From a virus: a DNA stretch of 58,851 nt. The position numbers were made by a program, and so were the translations under genes. Location of the stretch: IMG/VR virus record IMGVR_UViG_3300042477_000507, positions 1-58,851 of that record, one strand, 5' to 3'. Below are positions 16,039-23,771 of the stretch, in pieces. The notes under the pieces were generated by a model. That model saw nothing but the letters and a program-made list of their open reading frames with translations. It was not told the origin of the DNA and made no database searches. Every line of letters starts with the position of its first letter. Position 1 is the first letter of the stretch.

Positions 16039-16203
16039 TCAAACAGAATAGTTAGGACGTGCAACTTTTGAAACGTAAAAATAAGCTCTACCGTGCTCAC
16101 CAAACTGATACTCATTTTTCATTTTCTCAGCCTCTTCTCTTGTTTCAAATTCATCAACTGTTTCGTGATAACGACCAGCTTGTCTGTTAATAAAATAAGT
16201 CAT
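16039..16203 (-). CDS. MTYFIN-family small protein
   Basis: A 54-residue frame (start ATG 16203): MTYFINRQAGRYHETVDEFE, TREEAEKMKNEYQF, and ending RAYFYVSKVARPNYSV. This beta-alpha-beta pattern is that of a small protein family common in cyanobacteria, their plasmids and phages, with the signature ETVDEFETRxEA and YFYVS. Function is unknown. Confidence 0.75.
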   Translation of the reverse strand: MTYFINRQAGRYHETVDEFETREEAEKMKNEYQFGEHGRAYFYVSKVARPNYSV

Positions 16204-16235
16204 TGATCAAAAACGTGAGGGGTACGAAAAAGAAA

Positions 16236-16436
16236 TCAGTTGTTAATGTAAGCGTGAAATGTCTCAATCATTTTGTATTCTTCATCAGTCAAGAAACAAA
16301 TGCCGAGACGCTTGCATAAATATTCGGCGCAACTTGCAACGCTTTCGCCGTCACAAATCATTGAAACGCAATCTTTGTTCAAAAAATAAAGAACGCGCAA
16401 TTTGAGATCTTTTTGTGCAATTTCAAGTTTAGTCAT
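16236..16436 (-). CDS. Hypothetical protein under an early promoter
   Basis: A 66-residue protein from ATG 16436 (MTKLEIAQKDLKLRVLYFL), with four Cys spread through it and no known motif. It is the first gene after the promoter-hairpin cassette at 16468-16531, and its start has no Shine-Dalgarno sequence but a U-rich leader. Confidence 0.6.
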   Translation of the reverse strand: MTKLEIAQKDLKLRVLYFLNKDCVSMICDGESVASCAEYLCKRLGICFLTDEEYKMIETFHAYINN

Positions 16437-16467
16437 GAATCTTTTGTTGTAAATAAATAAACAGCAA

Positions 16468-16531
16468 AACAACAAAGCACTTCTCTCTTTGTTGTTACAG
16501 CTATTATAACACGTATCACATTACATGTCAA
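16468..16531 (-). promoter_or_regulatory. Early promoter with +1 hairpin (copy 1)
   Basis: Minus strand: TTGACA (16526-16531), 17-base spacer, TATAAT (16503-16508). The predicted start falls at the base of a 10-bp perfect stem AACAACAAAG/CTTTGTTGTT (16468-16496). It is followed by a U-rich leader to ATG 16436. Confidence 0.85.
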
Positions 16532-16550
16532 GCATCAATCAATGCGAATT

Positions 16551-17036
16551 TCAAAATAAATCATTGTACGCAACTAATTTATCATAGTAAAATCTATTCT
16601 TTGCATCTTTATAAAAGAGTCTCGGCGCGTGATGTAAGCTCCCCAAGCAAATAATAACTTTCATCATCATCTGCTTTTTTCTGTCTAGCAAACAAAACGA
16701 CGTAACACAAAACAGTCTTCTCAACGCATCTAAATACTCATCAACGTATTCATGCAAGTTATAAATCCTGAACATACTTTTATCAACAAACATTTCACGA
16801 TTATCTTTCACGCATTGTCGAATTAACTCTTCAGATAAATCAACTGTATTTACAAAGTTGTATTCATTCAAGCAATCATAGTCTTGTAAAGAAATGCACG
16901 GGAGCGATAAATGATCATCAGGGGCGAGAAATAAAAGTCTCTGTGTTTTGTATCTTTGCAAATAACGTTTTGCTTCGCTGAGTCTTCTTTTGACTTCAGC
17001 AGACGTGAAATGATCTGTTGCAGAAATCTTTGCCAT
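16551..17036 (-). CDS. Hypothetical protein
   Basis: A 161-residue mixed-charge protein with a TSAEVKRRLSEAKRYLQRYK helix near the start and a Cys/Phe-rich middle (LRRLFCVTSFCLLDRKKQ). The helix resembles TASQVKKRLHLCREAL in the protein at 26983-27543, so the two may share an N-terminal module. Function unknown. Confidence 0.65.
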   Translation of the reverse strand: MAKISATDHFTSAEVKRRLSEAKRYLQRYKTQRLLFLAPDDHLSLPCISLQDYDCLNEYNFVNTVDLSEELIRQCVKDNREMFVDKSMFRIYNLHEYVDEYLDALRRLFCVTSFCLLDRKKQMMMKVIICLGSLHHAPRLFYKDAKNRFYYDKLVAYNDLF

Positions 17037-17112
17037 CTCAGAAATCTACATCGCTCAGAAATCGCCCCGAGAAGCCCAGGGAATCGGGCGCTGGCATGAA
17101 TCCCTCCTGAAG

Positions 17113-17152
17113 CAAATAAAAAGCCCCTTCTGGGCGATTCCAGAGGGGGCTC
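17113..17152 (-). terminator. Intrinsic terminator
   Basis: Minus strand: AGCCCC-CT-CTGG, loop AATCGC, CCAG-AA-GGGGCT, then TTTTATTTGC. It ends the unit 17191-18290. Confidence 0.85.
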
Positions 17153-17190
17153 ACGAATCTCTTGGGCGCAGAGATCAATCCCCGCTGTCA

Positions 17191-17385
17191 TCAATCGACG
17201 ATTTCACTGACAGAAATCACCTCCTTCGCTGAAAAATGTTTTGTAAAACGATTAAGTGCATCTTGTTTTGTTTTGCACTCAGAAATAACTGTCCACCCAA
17301 TAAATCCTCTAGCTTTTGTATCTTCAAATAAAATACGAAACTTTCTGTATTTAATCGTTTCGTAGCTGCGCATCAAACTTTGCAT
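17191..17385 (-). CDS. Hypothetical protein
   Basis: A 64-residue basic protein with the pattern KYRKFRILFEDTKARGFIGW, TVISECKTKQDALNRF. It overlaps the upstream gene by 13 bases. It may be a small beta-alpha-beta fold; not recognised. Confidence 0.6.
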   Translation of the reverse strand: MQSLMRSYETIKYRKFRILFEDTKARGFIGWTVISECKTKQDALNRFTKHFSAKEVISVSEIVD

Positions 17386-17567
17386 GAGTGTGCAGTAACT
17401 GTAACATGCGTGATGTTTCCCTCAATAGAAAGCAATGCGTCATCAATAGATTTAATGACTGCATTATTTTCTTTGTAGACTTGAGGGTATTTAATTTGCA
17501 TACGAATTAACTCTGCACGATAATCAACAAGCGCAGTACGAATTGTTGTCGAAGAAAGAATTGACAT
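17373..17567 (-). CDS. Hypothetical helical protein
   Basis: From ATG 17567, 64 residues (MSILSSTTIRTALVDYRAEL). Mostly helical, with a VTVTAHSC tail. It sits between overlapping neighbours, suggesting one operon. Function unknown. Confidence 0.6.
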   Translation of the reverse strand: MSILSSTTIRTALVDYRAELIRMQIKYPQVYKENNAVIKSIDDALLSIEGNITHVTVTAHSCKV

Positions 17568-17569
17568 AA

Positions 17570-17878
17570 TCAAGCAAATGATTTTTCTAGTGAAAATTGA
17601 ACAAGTTGCGTGCGATCATCTTTGTACGCTCGCACTAAATCAAGTATTCCGTCAACTTGATCTTCAGGGACATTAAAATCCTTGCACACTAATTTCACAA
17701 GCGAAACAAAATGCTCGTCTTTGTTAAATAAGATTTCTCTGTTTTCGTCAATTTGCACGAACAAATCAATCGCTTTCCGAGTAATCTGCATTTGCGGATT
17801 TTCAGTAAAACCAAGCGTAGATAATCTTTCAAGTGCCCCATAAACCCAAAGAACTTGACATGTTTTCTTGTCAATCAT
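17570..17878 (-). CDS. Hypothetical helical protein
   Basis: A 102-residue all-helical protein (VLWVYGALERLSTLGF, QITRKAIDLFVQIDE, VPEDQVDGILDLVRAYKDD). No motif is recognised. It is the middle gene of a compact early operon. Confidence 0.65.
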   Translation of the reverse strand: MIDKKTCQVLWVYGALERLSTLGFTENPQMQITRKAIDLFVQIDENREILFNKDEHFVSLVKLVCKDFNVPEDQVDGILDLVRAYKDDRTQLVQFSLEKSFA

Positions 17879-17909
17879 AATGAATTAGCGAAGTGATTAA
17901 AAAGCAAAT

Positions 17910-18290
17910 TCAGTCTTCTACACGTTCTGAAACGGGTAGACGGGAAAGGTTCCCGTGTTTTTTAATCGAATAAAAAATATATTCGCAGAACTCTTGTGCG
18001 TATTCTGCACGGCAGAAATCATTTCCTGTCATGTATTGAACTTCTGTTTCGTATTCCTGTTCGCCGCCGATGCTTCTAACTTCTCTGATCCACAAATAAA
18101 TCTCCCACATCGGACAGCAAACTCCGAAGAAATCTTCGTGATCACTTGTGTATTCACGAACCGAGAAAGAAATAAATTGCTTTTCTCCGTCTTCATCAAA
18201 TGTGCAAATTTCTTCCGAATCAATCCTGCCGCCGTGAAAACCTCGTGAGAAATCTTCCCACACAATTTGCTGCTGTTCTGTAATTTGCAT
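17910..18290 (-). CDS. Acidic hypothetical protein
   Basis: A 126-residue, Glu/Asp-rich protein with many aromatic residues (WEDFSRGFHGG, MWEIYLWIREVRSIG, EYETEVQYMTGNDF). Its acidity could suit a DNA-mimic or inhibitor role, but no family is recognised. Confidence 0.65.
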   Translation of the reverse strand: MQITEQQQIVWEDFSRGFHGGRIDSEEICTFDEDGEKQFISFSVREYTSDHEDFFGVCCPMWEIYLWIREVRSIGGEQEYETEVQYMTGNDFCRAEYAQEFCEYIFYSIKKHGNLSRLPVSERVED

Positions 18291-18325
18291 TTCCTTGAAA
18301 AATGGGGGGCGAGTGAATTAAAAAA

Positions 18326-18580
18326 TCAGGTGTGCGAAGATCCGTCAGGAGAAATACATCCGTACATTTTGCAGTTAGGAAGAATCCCAAACAAGAAAAC
18401 TTCTTTGCTTTGATCGTTAATCTGTTCGCACATAAACTTTGCGTCTTTGAGCATGTCTTTAACTTTAACGTCAAGAATCAATGCCCAAGTCAGCAATTTA
18501 GATTTCTGCGCTTCAGTTAATAACTGAAACACGTCATAATCAATCTCGTCAGAAACAAAAAGAGGGGCGCGGAAATTCAT
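18326..18580 (-). CDS. Hypothetical protein under an early promoter
   Basis: An 84-residue protein from ATG 18580 (MNFRAPLFVSDEIDYDVF), helical, with a C-terminal Cys pair (NCKMYGC). It is the first gene after promoter copy 2. The leader lacks a clear Shine-Dalgarno but has CAGACAATC before ATG. Confidence 0.6.
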   Translation of the reverse strand: MNFRAPLFVSDEIDYDVFQLLTEAQKSKLLTWALILDVKVKDMLKDAKFMCEQINDQSKEVFLFGILPNCKMYGCISPDGSSHT

Positions 18581-18603
18581 GATTGTCTGTGAAAAAGAAA
18601 TAA

Positions 18604-18675
18604 ATGCGAGAGGAAGAAAAGTACTTCCTCCCCCTCGCATGTTGCTATTATAGCATGTCACACGTTACGCGTCAA
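18604..18675 (-). promoter_or_regulatory. Early promoter with +1 hairpin (copy 2)
   Basis: Minus strand: TTGACG (18670-18675), 17-base spacer, TATAAT (18647-18652). A strong hairpin, ATGCGAG to CTCGCAT (18604-18640), has an inner GAGGAAG/CTTCCTC stem. The -35 lies inside the 3' end of the preceding gene. Confidence 0.85.
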
Positions 18676-18957
18676 GCATTTATCTGTTGAATCTTTGAAT
18701 TTATTTTCTCGCTTCAGCAATTCAACACTCGCAAGCTTTGCAATTACAAATAACTTAGCTTGCGTAAAAACAAACTGCTTTCTGTACTTGTTTTTGAGAT
18801 AACATAAAATGTTTCCCGTAACAGAATCCCACTGCTTAATAGTTACATCCATAAATTGATCGTGATCTTTTGATTTGCAAATGTGTTTGTAAGTTGTGGA
18901 TGTTTTGACAATACGAATCACCTCGTCGTCAACAAATTTGCTCAAGCTGTCAGTCAT
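18658..18957 (-). CDS. Hypothetical protein
   Basis: A 99-residue basic protein with FVDDEVIRIVKTSTTYKHIC and a hydrophobic FTQAKLFVIAKLASVELL helix. Its stop region carries promoter copy 2 for the next gene. It overlaps the upstream gene by ATGA. Function unknown. Confidence 0.65.
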   Translation of the reverse strand: MTDSLSKFVDDEVIRIVKTSTTYKHICKSKDHDQFMDVTIKQWDSVTGNILCYLKNKYRKQFVFTQAKLFVIAKLASVELLKRENKFKDSTDKCLTRNV

Positions 18958-19154
18958 TTTTTCAAGCAGATGTATTTACCGCCAACAAGTGCGTCATTCA
19001 TAAAAATAAGACGTTCGGCGGGGCAGTGATGAAAAGCATGATTACTCAGCTTTTCGTTAATGAATCTAGCACAAACAAAACCAATCGCTGTGCCCGCAGT
19101 GATAGCAAGTACTGCGTGAAGAAACTCTTTGTGTTCAGAAAAGAAGTCTTTCAT
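18954..19154 (-). CDS. Small protein with one membrane segment
   Basis: A 66-residue protein with a probable transmembrane helix at residues about 12-30 (FLHAVLAITAGTAIGFVCAR), followed by a soluble part with NDALVGGKYICLKK. A phage membrane protein of unknown role, perhaps in host membrane modification. Confidence 0.65.
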   Translation of the reverse strand: MKDFFSEHKEFLHAVLAITAGTAIGFVCARFINEKLSNHAFHHCPAERLIFMNDALVGGKYICLKK

Positions 19155-19157
19155 GAT

Positions 19158-19445
19158 TCAATCAATGTGTTTGATGTAAAATCCTGCAGATTCCCAGGAA
19201 ATAACTGAGTCAAAGGGATTGAAATCAGTCTTGATGCTTGCAAAATAATCCCCATCCATTCCATGAATTAAAGGGAGATCTACTTCTGCTTCACCGCTGA
19301 AATAATCTTTAACCCAGTGAATCACTTGAGTTTCTAAATCAAGAATGTCATCATCTTTGATTTCTTTGAAAAACTTTTGGCCTGACTTGCAATCATAAAT
19401 GTACAGATAACATTCAAATGGCGCAGGTGTACAAAGATTTGTCAT
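19158..19445 (-). CDS. Hypothetical acidic protein
   Basis: A 95-residue acidic protein starting MTNLCTPAPFECYLYIYDCK, with a DSVISWESAGFYIKHID tail. Not recognised. Part of the unit 18658-20298. Confidence 0.65.
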   Translation of the reverse strand: MTNLCTPAPFECYLYIYDCKSGQKFFKEIKDDDILDLETQVIHWVKDYFSGEAEVDLPLIHGMDGDYFASIKTDFNPFDSVISWESAGFYIKHID

Positions 19446-19465
19446 GATGAAATTAAATGAGTTAG

Positions 19466-19840
19466 TTAAATGTAACCAGCGTCTTGAATACCCGGCTCGT
19501 CATAAAACCAAGTAATTGACGCATCTTCGTACATTTCACGAAGTTTTTCACAAATACCGCAAGGCGGTGCCCATGCAGTCATAAACATCATTTGCAAATA
19601 CTCATCTTCATCTTCAACAAAAGAAACATCCGCTGCTTCAATGTCCCACTTTGTTCCCCAATGATTTACGCGCCATGAATACCATCCGGGTGTAAAATCA
19701 TTGTCCTGTGGCAATTCCTCTTCTGAGGGCTGAGGAAGAATCTTACTGAACGGATTATCTTGAGAAAATAACTCTTTGATCTCTTTGATCTGATCTGCTT
19801 CCGCAGTAATCGAAACGCGATTTTCGCACCAGTTAGGCAT
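19466..19840 (-). CDS. DUF1281/Api92-like ferredoxin-fold protein
   Basis: A 124-residue protein from ATG 19840 beginning MPNWCENRVSITAEADQIKE. It continues with KILPQPSEEELPQ, GWYSWRVNHWGTKWDIEAA, FMTAWAPPCGICEKLREMYE and FYDEPGIQDAGYI. This matches the family with a YubB/Api92-like ferredoxin-fold domain that is spread through phages and plasmids. Function is unknown. Confidence 0.85.
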   Translation of the reverse strand: MPNWCENRVSITAEADQIKEIKELFSQDNPFSKILPQPSEEELPQDNDFTPGWYSWRVNHWGTKWDIEAADVSFVEDEDEYLQMMFMTAWAPPCGICEKLREMYEDASITWFYDEPGIQDAGYI

Positions 19841-19869
19841 GATAAAACTCCGTGTTGAATTGAATAAAA

Positions 19870-20298
19870 TCAGAGACAGCAAACATAATCAATAACTTCT
19901 TGCGGCAATTCTTCTTTCAACCACTTGCTTCCGTATTTGTATCCGTCATCAACTAACGCATCAAAGCGTTGCAAGTAATTGCAGGCGTCATCGTAATCAT
20001 TTAGCTCAACTCCAGAAGCTTTTGCCTGACGCAAGATTTCTTCTTGCACAAATGTTCCAGCACGCATGTCATTTAAGTGCCAACGCTTCCAGATTTCGTA
20101 GAGTCGTGCGGGAATAATTTCCTTGACCTGATCTTGAATCTGTCCCCAGCCGAGTAAATTCTTTTCTGATTTGAGAAGTTTTTTACCCGTGAAGCAAGTA
20201 CCGACAATACTCAAAGACTTGAAAGAATTTTTGTCTTTGATCTCAATCTTGAGCGTGCAAGAGAAATTTTCTCCTGCAAAAAAGACAGTTTTTAGCAT
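19870..20298 (-). CDS. Conserved phage/plasmid protein with WHLNDM motif
   Basis: A 142-residue protein. The part IWKRWHLNDMRAGTFVQEEI and YKYGSKWLKEELPQEVIDYV is a pattern shared by uncharacterised phage and plasmid proteins. The N-terminal 55 residues form a separate, basic beta-rich part. It is first in its unit after promoter copy 3. Function unknown. Confidence 0.7.
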   Translation of the reverse strand: MLKTVFFAGENFSCTLKIEIKDKNSFKSLSIVGTCFTGKKLLKSEKNLLGWGQIQDQVKEIIPARLYEIWKRWHLNDMRAGTFVQEEILRQAKASGVELNDYDDACNYLQRFDALVDDGYKYGSKWLKEELPQEVIDYVCCL

Positions 20299-20323
20299 GA
20301 AATTTTCTGATTGAAAAAAACAA

Positions 20324-20395
20324 ATACAAGCGAAAAAGAATTACTCTCTCTCGCTTGTATGCCTACATTATAGCACGTAACAGCTTACGTGTCAA
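20324..20395 (-). promoter_or_regulatory. Early promoter with +1 hairpin (copy 3)
   Basis: Minus strand: TTGACA (20390-20395), 17-base spacer, TATAAT (20367-20372), then a perfect 10-bp stem ATACAAGCGA/TCGCTTGTAT (20324-20360). The leader ends CAGAAAATTTC just before ATG 20298. Confidence 0.88.
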
Positions 20396-20399
20396 GCAT

Positions 20400-20906
20400 T
20401 TATTTTTCGTCTTTCTGAAAGTAACCATCCCACCAAGTCTTTGATTCTTCTATCTGTGCAAGCATTTTGTCGCAAAATTTTTCAGCTTCACGCTCTGTTT
20501 CGTATCTAAATGGATCGTGATCAAATTCATCAACACCATGATAATTAACAAGTGTCAAATAGGCACTCGCGCACTTAACAACATCTTGTGACGTAAGTAA
20601 ATTTATAAACTCCTGAAGATCCCAGTTTGCAAAATTAGCAGCAGTCTCAAGTTCATCGCTAAACCATTCTTTGTATCTGGGATGAAATCTATTTGTCCCG
20701 ACGCCCAGGAATTCTCCCGAGTCGTCAAGAATTTTATGACAGCGCTCTAGTGCAACTTCACTGCGCTTTCTAAAATCTTCATCATAAATCAGAAGAATGG
20801 GGTCGTAAATTGCTCGACGATCAATGCAAACAAATGCGCCCCCGTAAGTAAAGGGATCGGCGTCACCAAGATTTGCGATGCAGAAATAACTAGGCTGTGC
20901 AGTCAT
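20400..20906 (-). CDS. Hypothetical protein (YFCIANLGD)
   Basis: A 168-residue protein starting MTAQPSYFCIANLGDADPFT, with GGAFVCIDRRAIYDPILLIY and a central AANFANWDLQEFINLL helix. I recall the N-terminal pattern from uncharacterised proteins, but no function is known. It ends where promoter copy 3 begins. Confidence 0.65.
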   Translation of the reverse strand: MTAQPSYFCIANLGDADPFTYGGAFVCIDRRAIYDPILLIYDEDFRKRSEVALERCHKILDDSGEFLGVGTNRFHPRYKEWFSDELETAANFANWDLQEFINLLTSQDVVKCASAYLTLVNYHGVDEFDHDPFRYETEREAEKFCDKMLAQIEESKTWWDGYFQKDEK

Positions 20907-20908
20907 GA

Positions 20909-21172
20909 TTAAATTTGCTGTGTTGGATAATTGAACTTTGTGCCCGTAGAAAGTTTTGTAACCTCAAGATCAGACTTGGGTAAACAAATCATCGCTTGCT
21001 CAAGAACAGTGTTCGCAAAACTTTCTGCAACATTTTCCGAGTCGATAACTTTCCCGTCTTGCGTTCTTTTCTCAAGGAGAAAATAATCATCAATGCGACG
21101 AAAATGAACAATGACAAGTTGTTCGTTGCGACGATCAAATAACTTGAACTCTTGAACTTGTTGAATCTTCAT
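20909..21172 (-). CDS. Hypothetical protein
   Basis: An 87-residue protein, beta-rich at the start (FKLFDRRNEQLVIVHFRRID) with a helix ESFANTVLEQAMICLP. Not recognised. Two bases separate it from the next gene, so both form one unit. Confidence 0.6.
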   Translation of the reverse strand: MKIQQVQEFKLFDRRNEQLVIVHFRRIDDYFLLEKRTQDGKVIDSENVAESFANTVLEQAMICLPKSDLEVTKLSTGTKFNYPTQQI

Positions 21173-21213
21173 GAATCATTCCTCATCGAAAGAAAAGCCT
21201 TCGAGTGCTTCAA

Positions 21214-21504
21214 TCACGATTCATCCTCGAACGAAAATCCCTCCGGGATCTCCCACAAATCGCCGTCTTGATGCAAGCCCCACTTCACGCCGTCAGAAAT
21301 CCATTCGGCGTTCTGACAAATAATGTCCCAAGATTCCCAGTACCATTCATGATCTGGGCCTTCTTGACAAATTTTTACGTCTTCAAAATCAATCTGCATC
21401 TCCTCAGCAATCTTTTCATCAATGTGATTGCAGTAAATCTGCGGAATGTAAATACCGTTCCTGTCGGAAATAACAAGAATCGGATCAAGAGTTTTGTTTG
21501 ACAT
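21214..21504 (-). CDS. Conserved acidic phage protein (IYIPQ/QDGDLW)
   Basis: A 96-residue acidic protein from ATG 21504 (MSNKTLDPILVISDRNGIYI). The pattern ISDRNGIYIPQ, a middle WYWESWDIICQNAEW and KWGLHQDGDLWEIPEGFSF occurs in uncharacterised phage and plasmid proteins. It is the first gene after promoter copy 4. A short degenerate copy of its last codons follows the stop. Confidence 0.75.
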   Translation of the reverse strand: MSNKTLDPILVISDRNGIYIPQIYCNHIDEKIAEEMQIDFEDVKICQEGPDHEWYWESWDIICQNAEWISDGVKWGLHQDGDLWEIPEGFSFEDES

Positions 21505-21531
21505 GAAATTTTCTGAGAATGAAAGAAACAA

Positions 21532-21600
21532 ATGCGACAAAAGAATAATTAGTTCTCTCGTCGCATGTGTGTATTATAGCACGTTACATGCAACGTGTCA
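21532..21600 (-). promoter_or_regulatory. Early promoter with +1 hairpin (copy 4)
   Basis: Minus strand: TTGACA (21595-21600), 17-base spacer, TATAAT (21572-21577), hairpin ATGCGAC/GTCGCAT (21532-21565) with inner pairing GAGAA/TTCTT. The leader ends CAGAAAATTTC before ATG 21504, identical to copy 3. Confidence 0.88.
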
Positions 21601-21605
21601 AGCAT

Positions 21606-21803
21606 TTATTTTTCGTCTTTTGCAAAGAAATCAATTCCATTCAAGGTTGTATTGTCCCGATGCGTCAGCCCAATACAATAATCATTATCCAAGCATTTAA
21701 TCAAATACTGTCCAATAGAATCTTTGATTACGATGTATGATTCAGAATCGCAATAAACTGTCCTCCCTGAATCAACTAAGTCGCGGATTTGTTGAGCGTT
21801 CAC
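21606..21803 (-). CDS. Conserved small protein (SYIVIKDSIGQYLIKC)
   Basis: A 65-residue protein with VYCDSESYIVIKDSIGQYLI and CIGLTHRDNTTLNGIDFF. This beta-rich pattern is common among small proteins of phages and plasmids. Function unknown. Confidence 0.75.
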   Translation of the reverse strand: MNAQQIRDLVDSGRTVYCDSESYIVIKDSIGQYLIKCLDNDYCIGLTHRDNTTLNGIDFFAKDEK

Positions 21804-21813
21804 AATTAAAAAA

Positions 21814-21999
21814 TCAGAATGGATTACCCCAGGAATTTACTTGACGATCATTAATCTCACCGTCTCGATGTAATTGATCTATAAATTGCACAAATGCTTG
21901 GCGCTTTGCACAAATGTCGTCAACAGAGTTAGGGGACTGAAATTTAATAAAGCAATTCCACTCGTCTTTGAAAATAGCAATCGCTTCTTGTTTTGTCAT
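21814..21999 (-). CDS. Conserved small protein (DRQVNSWGNPF)
   Basis: A 61-residue helical protein from ATG 21999 (MTKQEAIAIFKDEWNCFIKF). The C-terminus LHRDGEINDRQVNSWGNPF matches a widespread phage pattern (LHRDGxITDRQVNSWxNPF). Function unknown. It is the first gene after promoter copy 5. Confidence 0.75.
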   Translation of the reverse strand: MTKQEAIAIFKDEWNCFIKFQSPNSVDDICAKRQAFVQFIDQLHRDGEINDRQVNSWGNPF

Positions 22000-22022
22000 G
22001 TTTTTGAGAAAGAAATGAAACA

Positions 22023-22093
22023 AAAATGCGAGAGAAAAATTAGTTCTTCGTCTCGCATTTTGCTATTATAGCACGTGTGACATTACGTGTCAA
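22023..22093 (-). promoter_or_regulatory. Early promoter with +1 hairpin (copy 5)
   Basis: Minus strand: TTGACA (22088-22093), 17-base spacer, TATAAT (22065-22070). A perfect 11-bp stem AAAATGCGAGA/TCTCGCATTTT (22023-22061) follows at once. Confidence 0.88.
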
Positions 22094-22097
22094 GCAT

Positions 22098-22358
22098 TTA
22101 TCTAGCCACGTTTTTAGTAAATATCTTGCTATCGCAAATATCACACTTTAAATATCTATCATTCTTATTCACGCAGTCTGCTTTAATAATCCAGGGCGCA
22201 AGTGTTGCAAATCGCTCTCTAAAAATATGACAACAATGACTACAAGCAACAAAATTACCCTGCGTTAAAACATATCTTGCTCTCGCATGTTTCTTTTGTG
22301 TTAAATACTGCGACGCAAGAATGTCTGCAGTGCGCAATGAAAAACTCTTTGAACTCAT
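22098..22358 (-). CDS. Small zinc-finger-like protein
   Basis: An 86-residue protein from ATG 22358 (MSSKSFSLRTADILASQYL) with two CxxC pairs, CSHCC near residue 40 and CDIC near residue 74, as in a treble-clef or ribbon zinc site. The basic N-terminal half (QKKHARARYVLTQG) could touch nucleic acid. Function unknown. Confidence 0.65.
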   Translation of the reverse strand: MSSKSFSLRTADILASQYLTQKKHARARYVLTQGNFVACSHCCHIFRERFATLAPWIIKADCVNKNDRYLKCDICDSKIFTKNVAR

Positions 22359-22416
22359 CAAAATATGCAATAAGTGAATAATCGCTCAGCTCGCTCAGAA
22401 TCCTCTGTGAGCCGCA

Positions 22417-22455
22417 GAAATCCCCTCAGCGTGGGATGAATCGACTGAGGGGAAA
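22417..22455 (-). terminator. Intrinsic terminator
   Basis: Minus strand: TCCCCTCAG, a 15-base loop, CTGAGGGGA, then TTTC. The stem is a perfect 9 bp but the U-tract is short. It ends the unit 22487-23979. Confidence 0.6.
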
Positions 22456-22486
22456 CAACCCTACTGCGGGCGCAGGAATCAAGGTC

Positions 22487-22702
22487 TCAGGCGGAAATAA
22501 GGCGCTCGAACTGCTCAAGAACCTTCTGCTTTGATCCAGTCAGTCCGTATTCTTTTTTGATAATTGAACAAGCACTTGCCCCACGAGAAATCTTCATTCC
22601 CTTAACTTCAAGCATCAATGCACGCAACAAAGCACGCTTGCGAAATTCTTGAATGCTGTCGCCTGTAACGACAAAACCACCGTCAAAAGTTTCAACTGTC
22701 AT
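22487..22702 (-). CDS. Conserved small protein (LEVKGMKISRG)
   Basis: A 71-residue helical basic protein: IQEFRKRALLRALMLEVKGM, then SACSIIKKEYGLTGSKQKVL. This pattern recurs in uncharacterised phage and cyanobacterial proteins. Function unknown. Confidence 0.7.
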   Translation of the reverse strand: MTVETFDGGFVVTGDSIQEFRKRALLRALMLEVKGMKISRGASACSIIKKEYGLTGSKQKVLEQFERLISA

Positions 22703-22718
22703 GATAAAGCGTCAATGA

Positions 22719-22898
22719 TTAAAGTGTTTTCTTGATGCGGGCGTGCAAATCTTTGTAGATCACTTTAGCTTCTTTCCACGCACGTTGATTTTCTTCTTTA
22801 TCGCCATCTTTCACAAGAGGGACAAAGTTTTCACCATAATTGTGCATGAAAGAGATTGCGCTAAGTAATGCTAGTTTTTCTTTCTTACTTAGACTCAT
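22719..22898 (-). CDS. Hypothetical small protein
   Basis: A 59-residue frame, ATG 22898 to TAA 22719: MSLSKKEKLALLSAISFMHN, then YGENFVPLVKDGDKEENQRA and WKEAKVIYKDLHARIKKTL. It overlaps the upstream gene by 14 bases, so it is probably translated in the same unit. Not recognised. Confidence 0.65.
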   Translation of the reverse strand: MSLSKKEKLALLSAISFMHNYGENFVPLVKDGDKEENQRAWKEAKVIYKDLHARIKKTL

Positions 22899-23208
22899 TT
22901 CTCAACTGCTCAATCAACATTTCACATTCTTTAGTTTTTTGTTGAGATACAGTCTCACAAACAATAAGAAGCTCCTCGACTGTTAGATACTTTAAAAAGT
23001 TTGATTGCATGTCAGCAAATGGGGTGGCATTTCCATAATCTTCCTCCTGCAAGCACATGCGAAATAAATGAATCGCTGCCATCAAAAACTCTGATTCAAA
23101 TAAATAGGAATACAACAATTCCTCTGGGCTGAGCTTTGACGCATCTCGCTCACTGTTTTTCCATGAACAGTAATTGTCAAGCAGTTGTTCAAATGTAATT
23201 ACGTTCAT
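22885..23208 (-). CDS. Hypothetical helical protein
   Basis: A 107-residue acidic all-helical protein (FEQLLDNYCSWKNSERDASK, ESEFLMAAIHLFRMCLQEED). No motif is recognised. It overlaps its neighbours at both ends. Confidence 0.65.
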   Translation of the reverse strand: MNVITFEQLLDNYCSWKNSERDASKLSPEELLYSYLFESEFLMAAIHLFRMCLQEEDYGNATPFADMQSNFLKYLTVEELLIVCETVSQQKTKECEMLIEQLRNESK

Positions 23209-23771
23209 TATCTTTTCAGCTCCTGCTTTTGCCTAAAGGCTGAATCGCAAATCTCTCGCATTGTGACAGGAGCCTCTCCGCCGGAGTTGTCGTAAAGATA
23301 CTGCGGAGTTGGATCAATAGTTCCAAACTCAACAGAAAATTCTCTGCCCTCGTTAATCATGTATTCGGCGAGTGCAAATAATTCTTCTGAGTCAGTATCT
23401 TCATCTACCGCGCTGATTTCTCCTGTATTCGTTTTTTCTTTTAACACCCAGTGAACGTCATGTGTTTCACTGAAATTAACTTGAAAGTAAACAGGCACAG
23501 AAACATCAGATCGCGGAACAATCTGCGTCGCATCAATAAAGATTTCACAGTCATCAGGGGAGTCACCCCCATGAATTTGTGCAATCATTTGCAGCACATC
23601 TTTCATGCTGCCCTCGCCGTACTCCTGAGAAACATTTTTGTTGAAGATTTTTTGATCTTTGTCGTAACGAACTTTAGTACGCTGAACAATCCAAGTGGCG
23701 GTGTTTGACATTTCTTGATCGAAATAATCTGGAGGATCGAGCGGGCGTGGGTCGTAAATAAAATCAGACAT
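23208..23771 (-). CDS. Hypothetical acidic protein
   Basis: From ATG 23771 (MSDFIYDPRPLDPPDYFDQE) 187 residues, strongly acidic. A middle beta-rich part (VPVYFQVNFSETHDVHWVLK) is followed by an acidic VDEDTDSEELFALAEYM. Not recognised. The start lies inside the preceding gene's end (eight bases of overlap). Confidence 0.65.
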   Translation of the reverse strand: MSDFIYDPRPLDPPDYFDQEMSNTATWIVQRTKVRYDKDQKIFNKNVSQEYGEGSMKDVLQMIAQIHGGDSPDDCEIFIDATQIVPRSDVSVPVYFQVNFSETHDVHWVLKEKTNTGEISAVDEDTDSEELFALAEYMINEGREFSVEFGTIDPTPQYLYDNSGGEAPVTMREICDSAFRQKQELKR

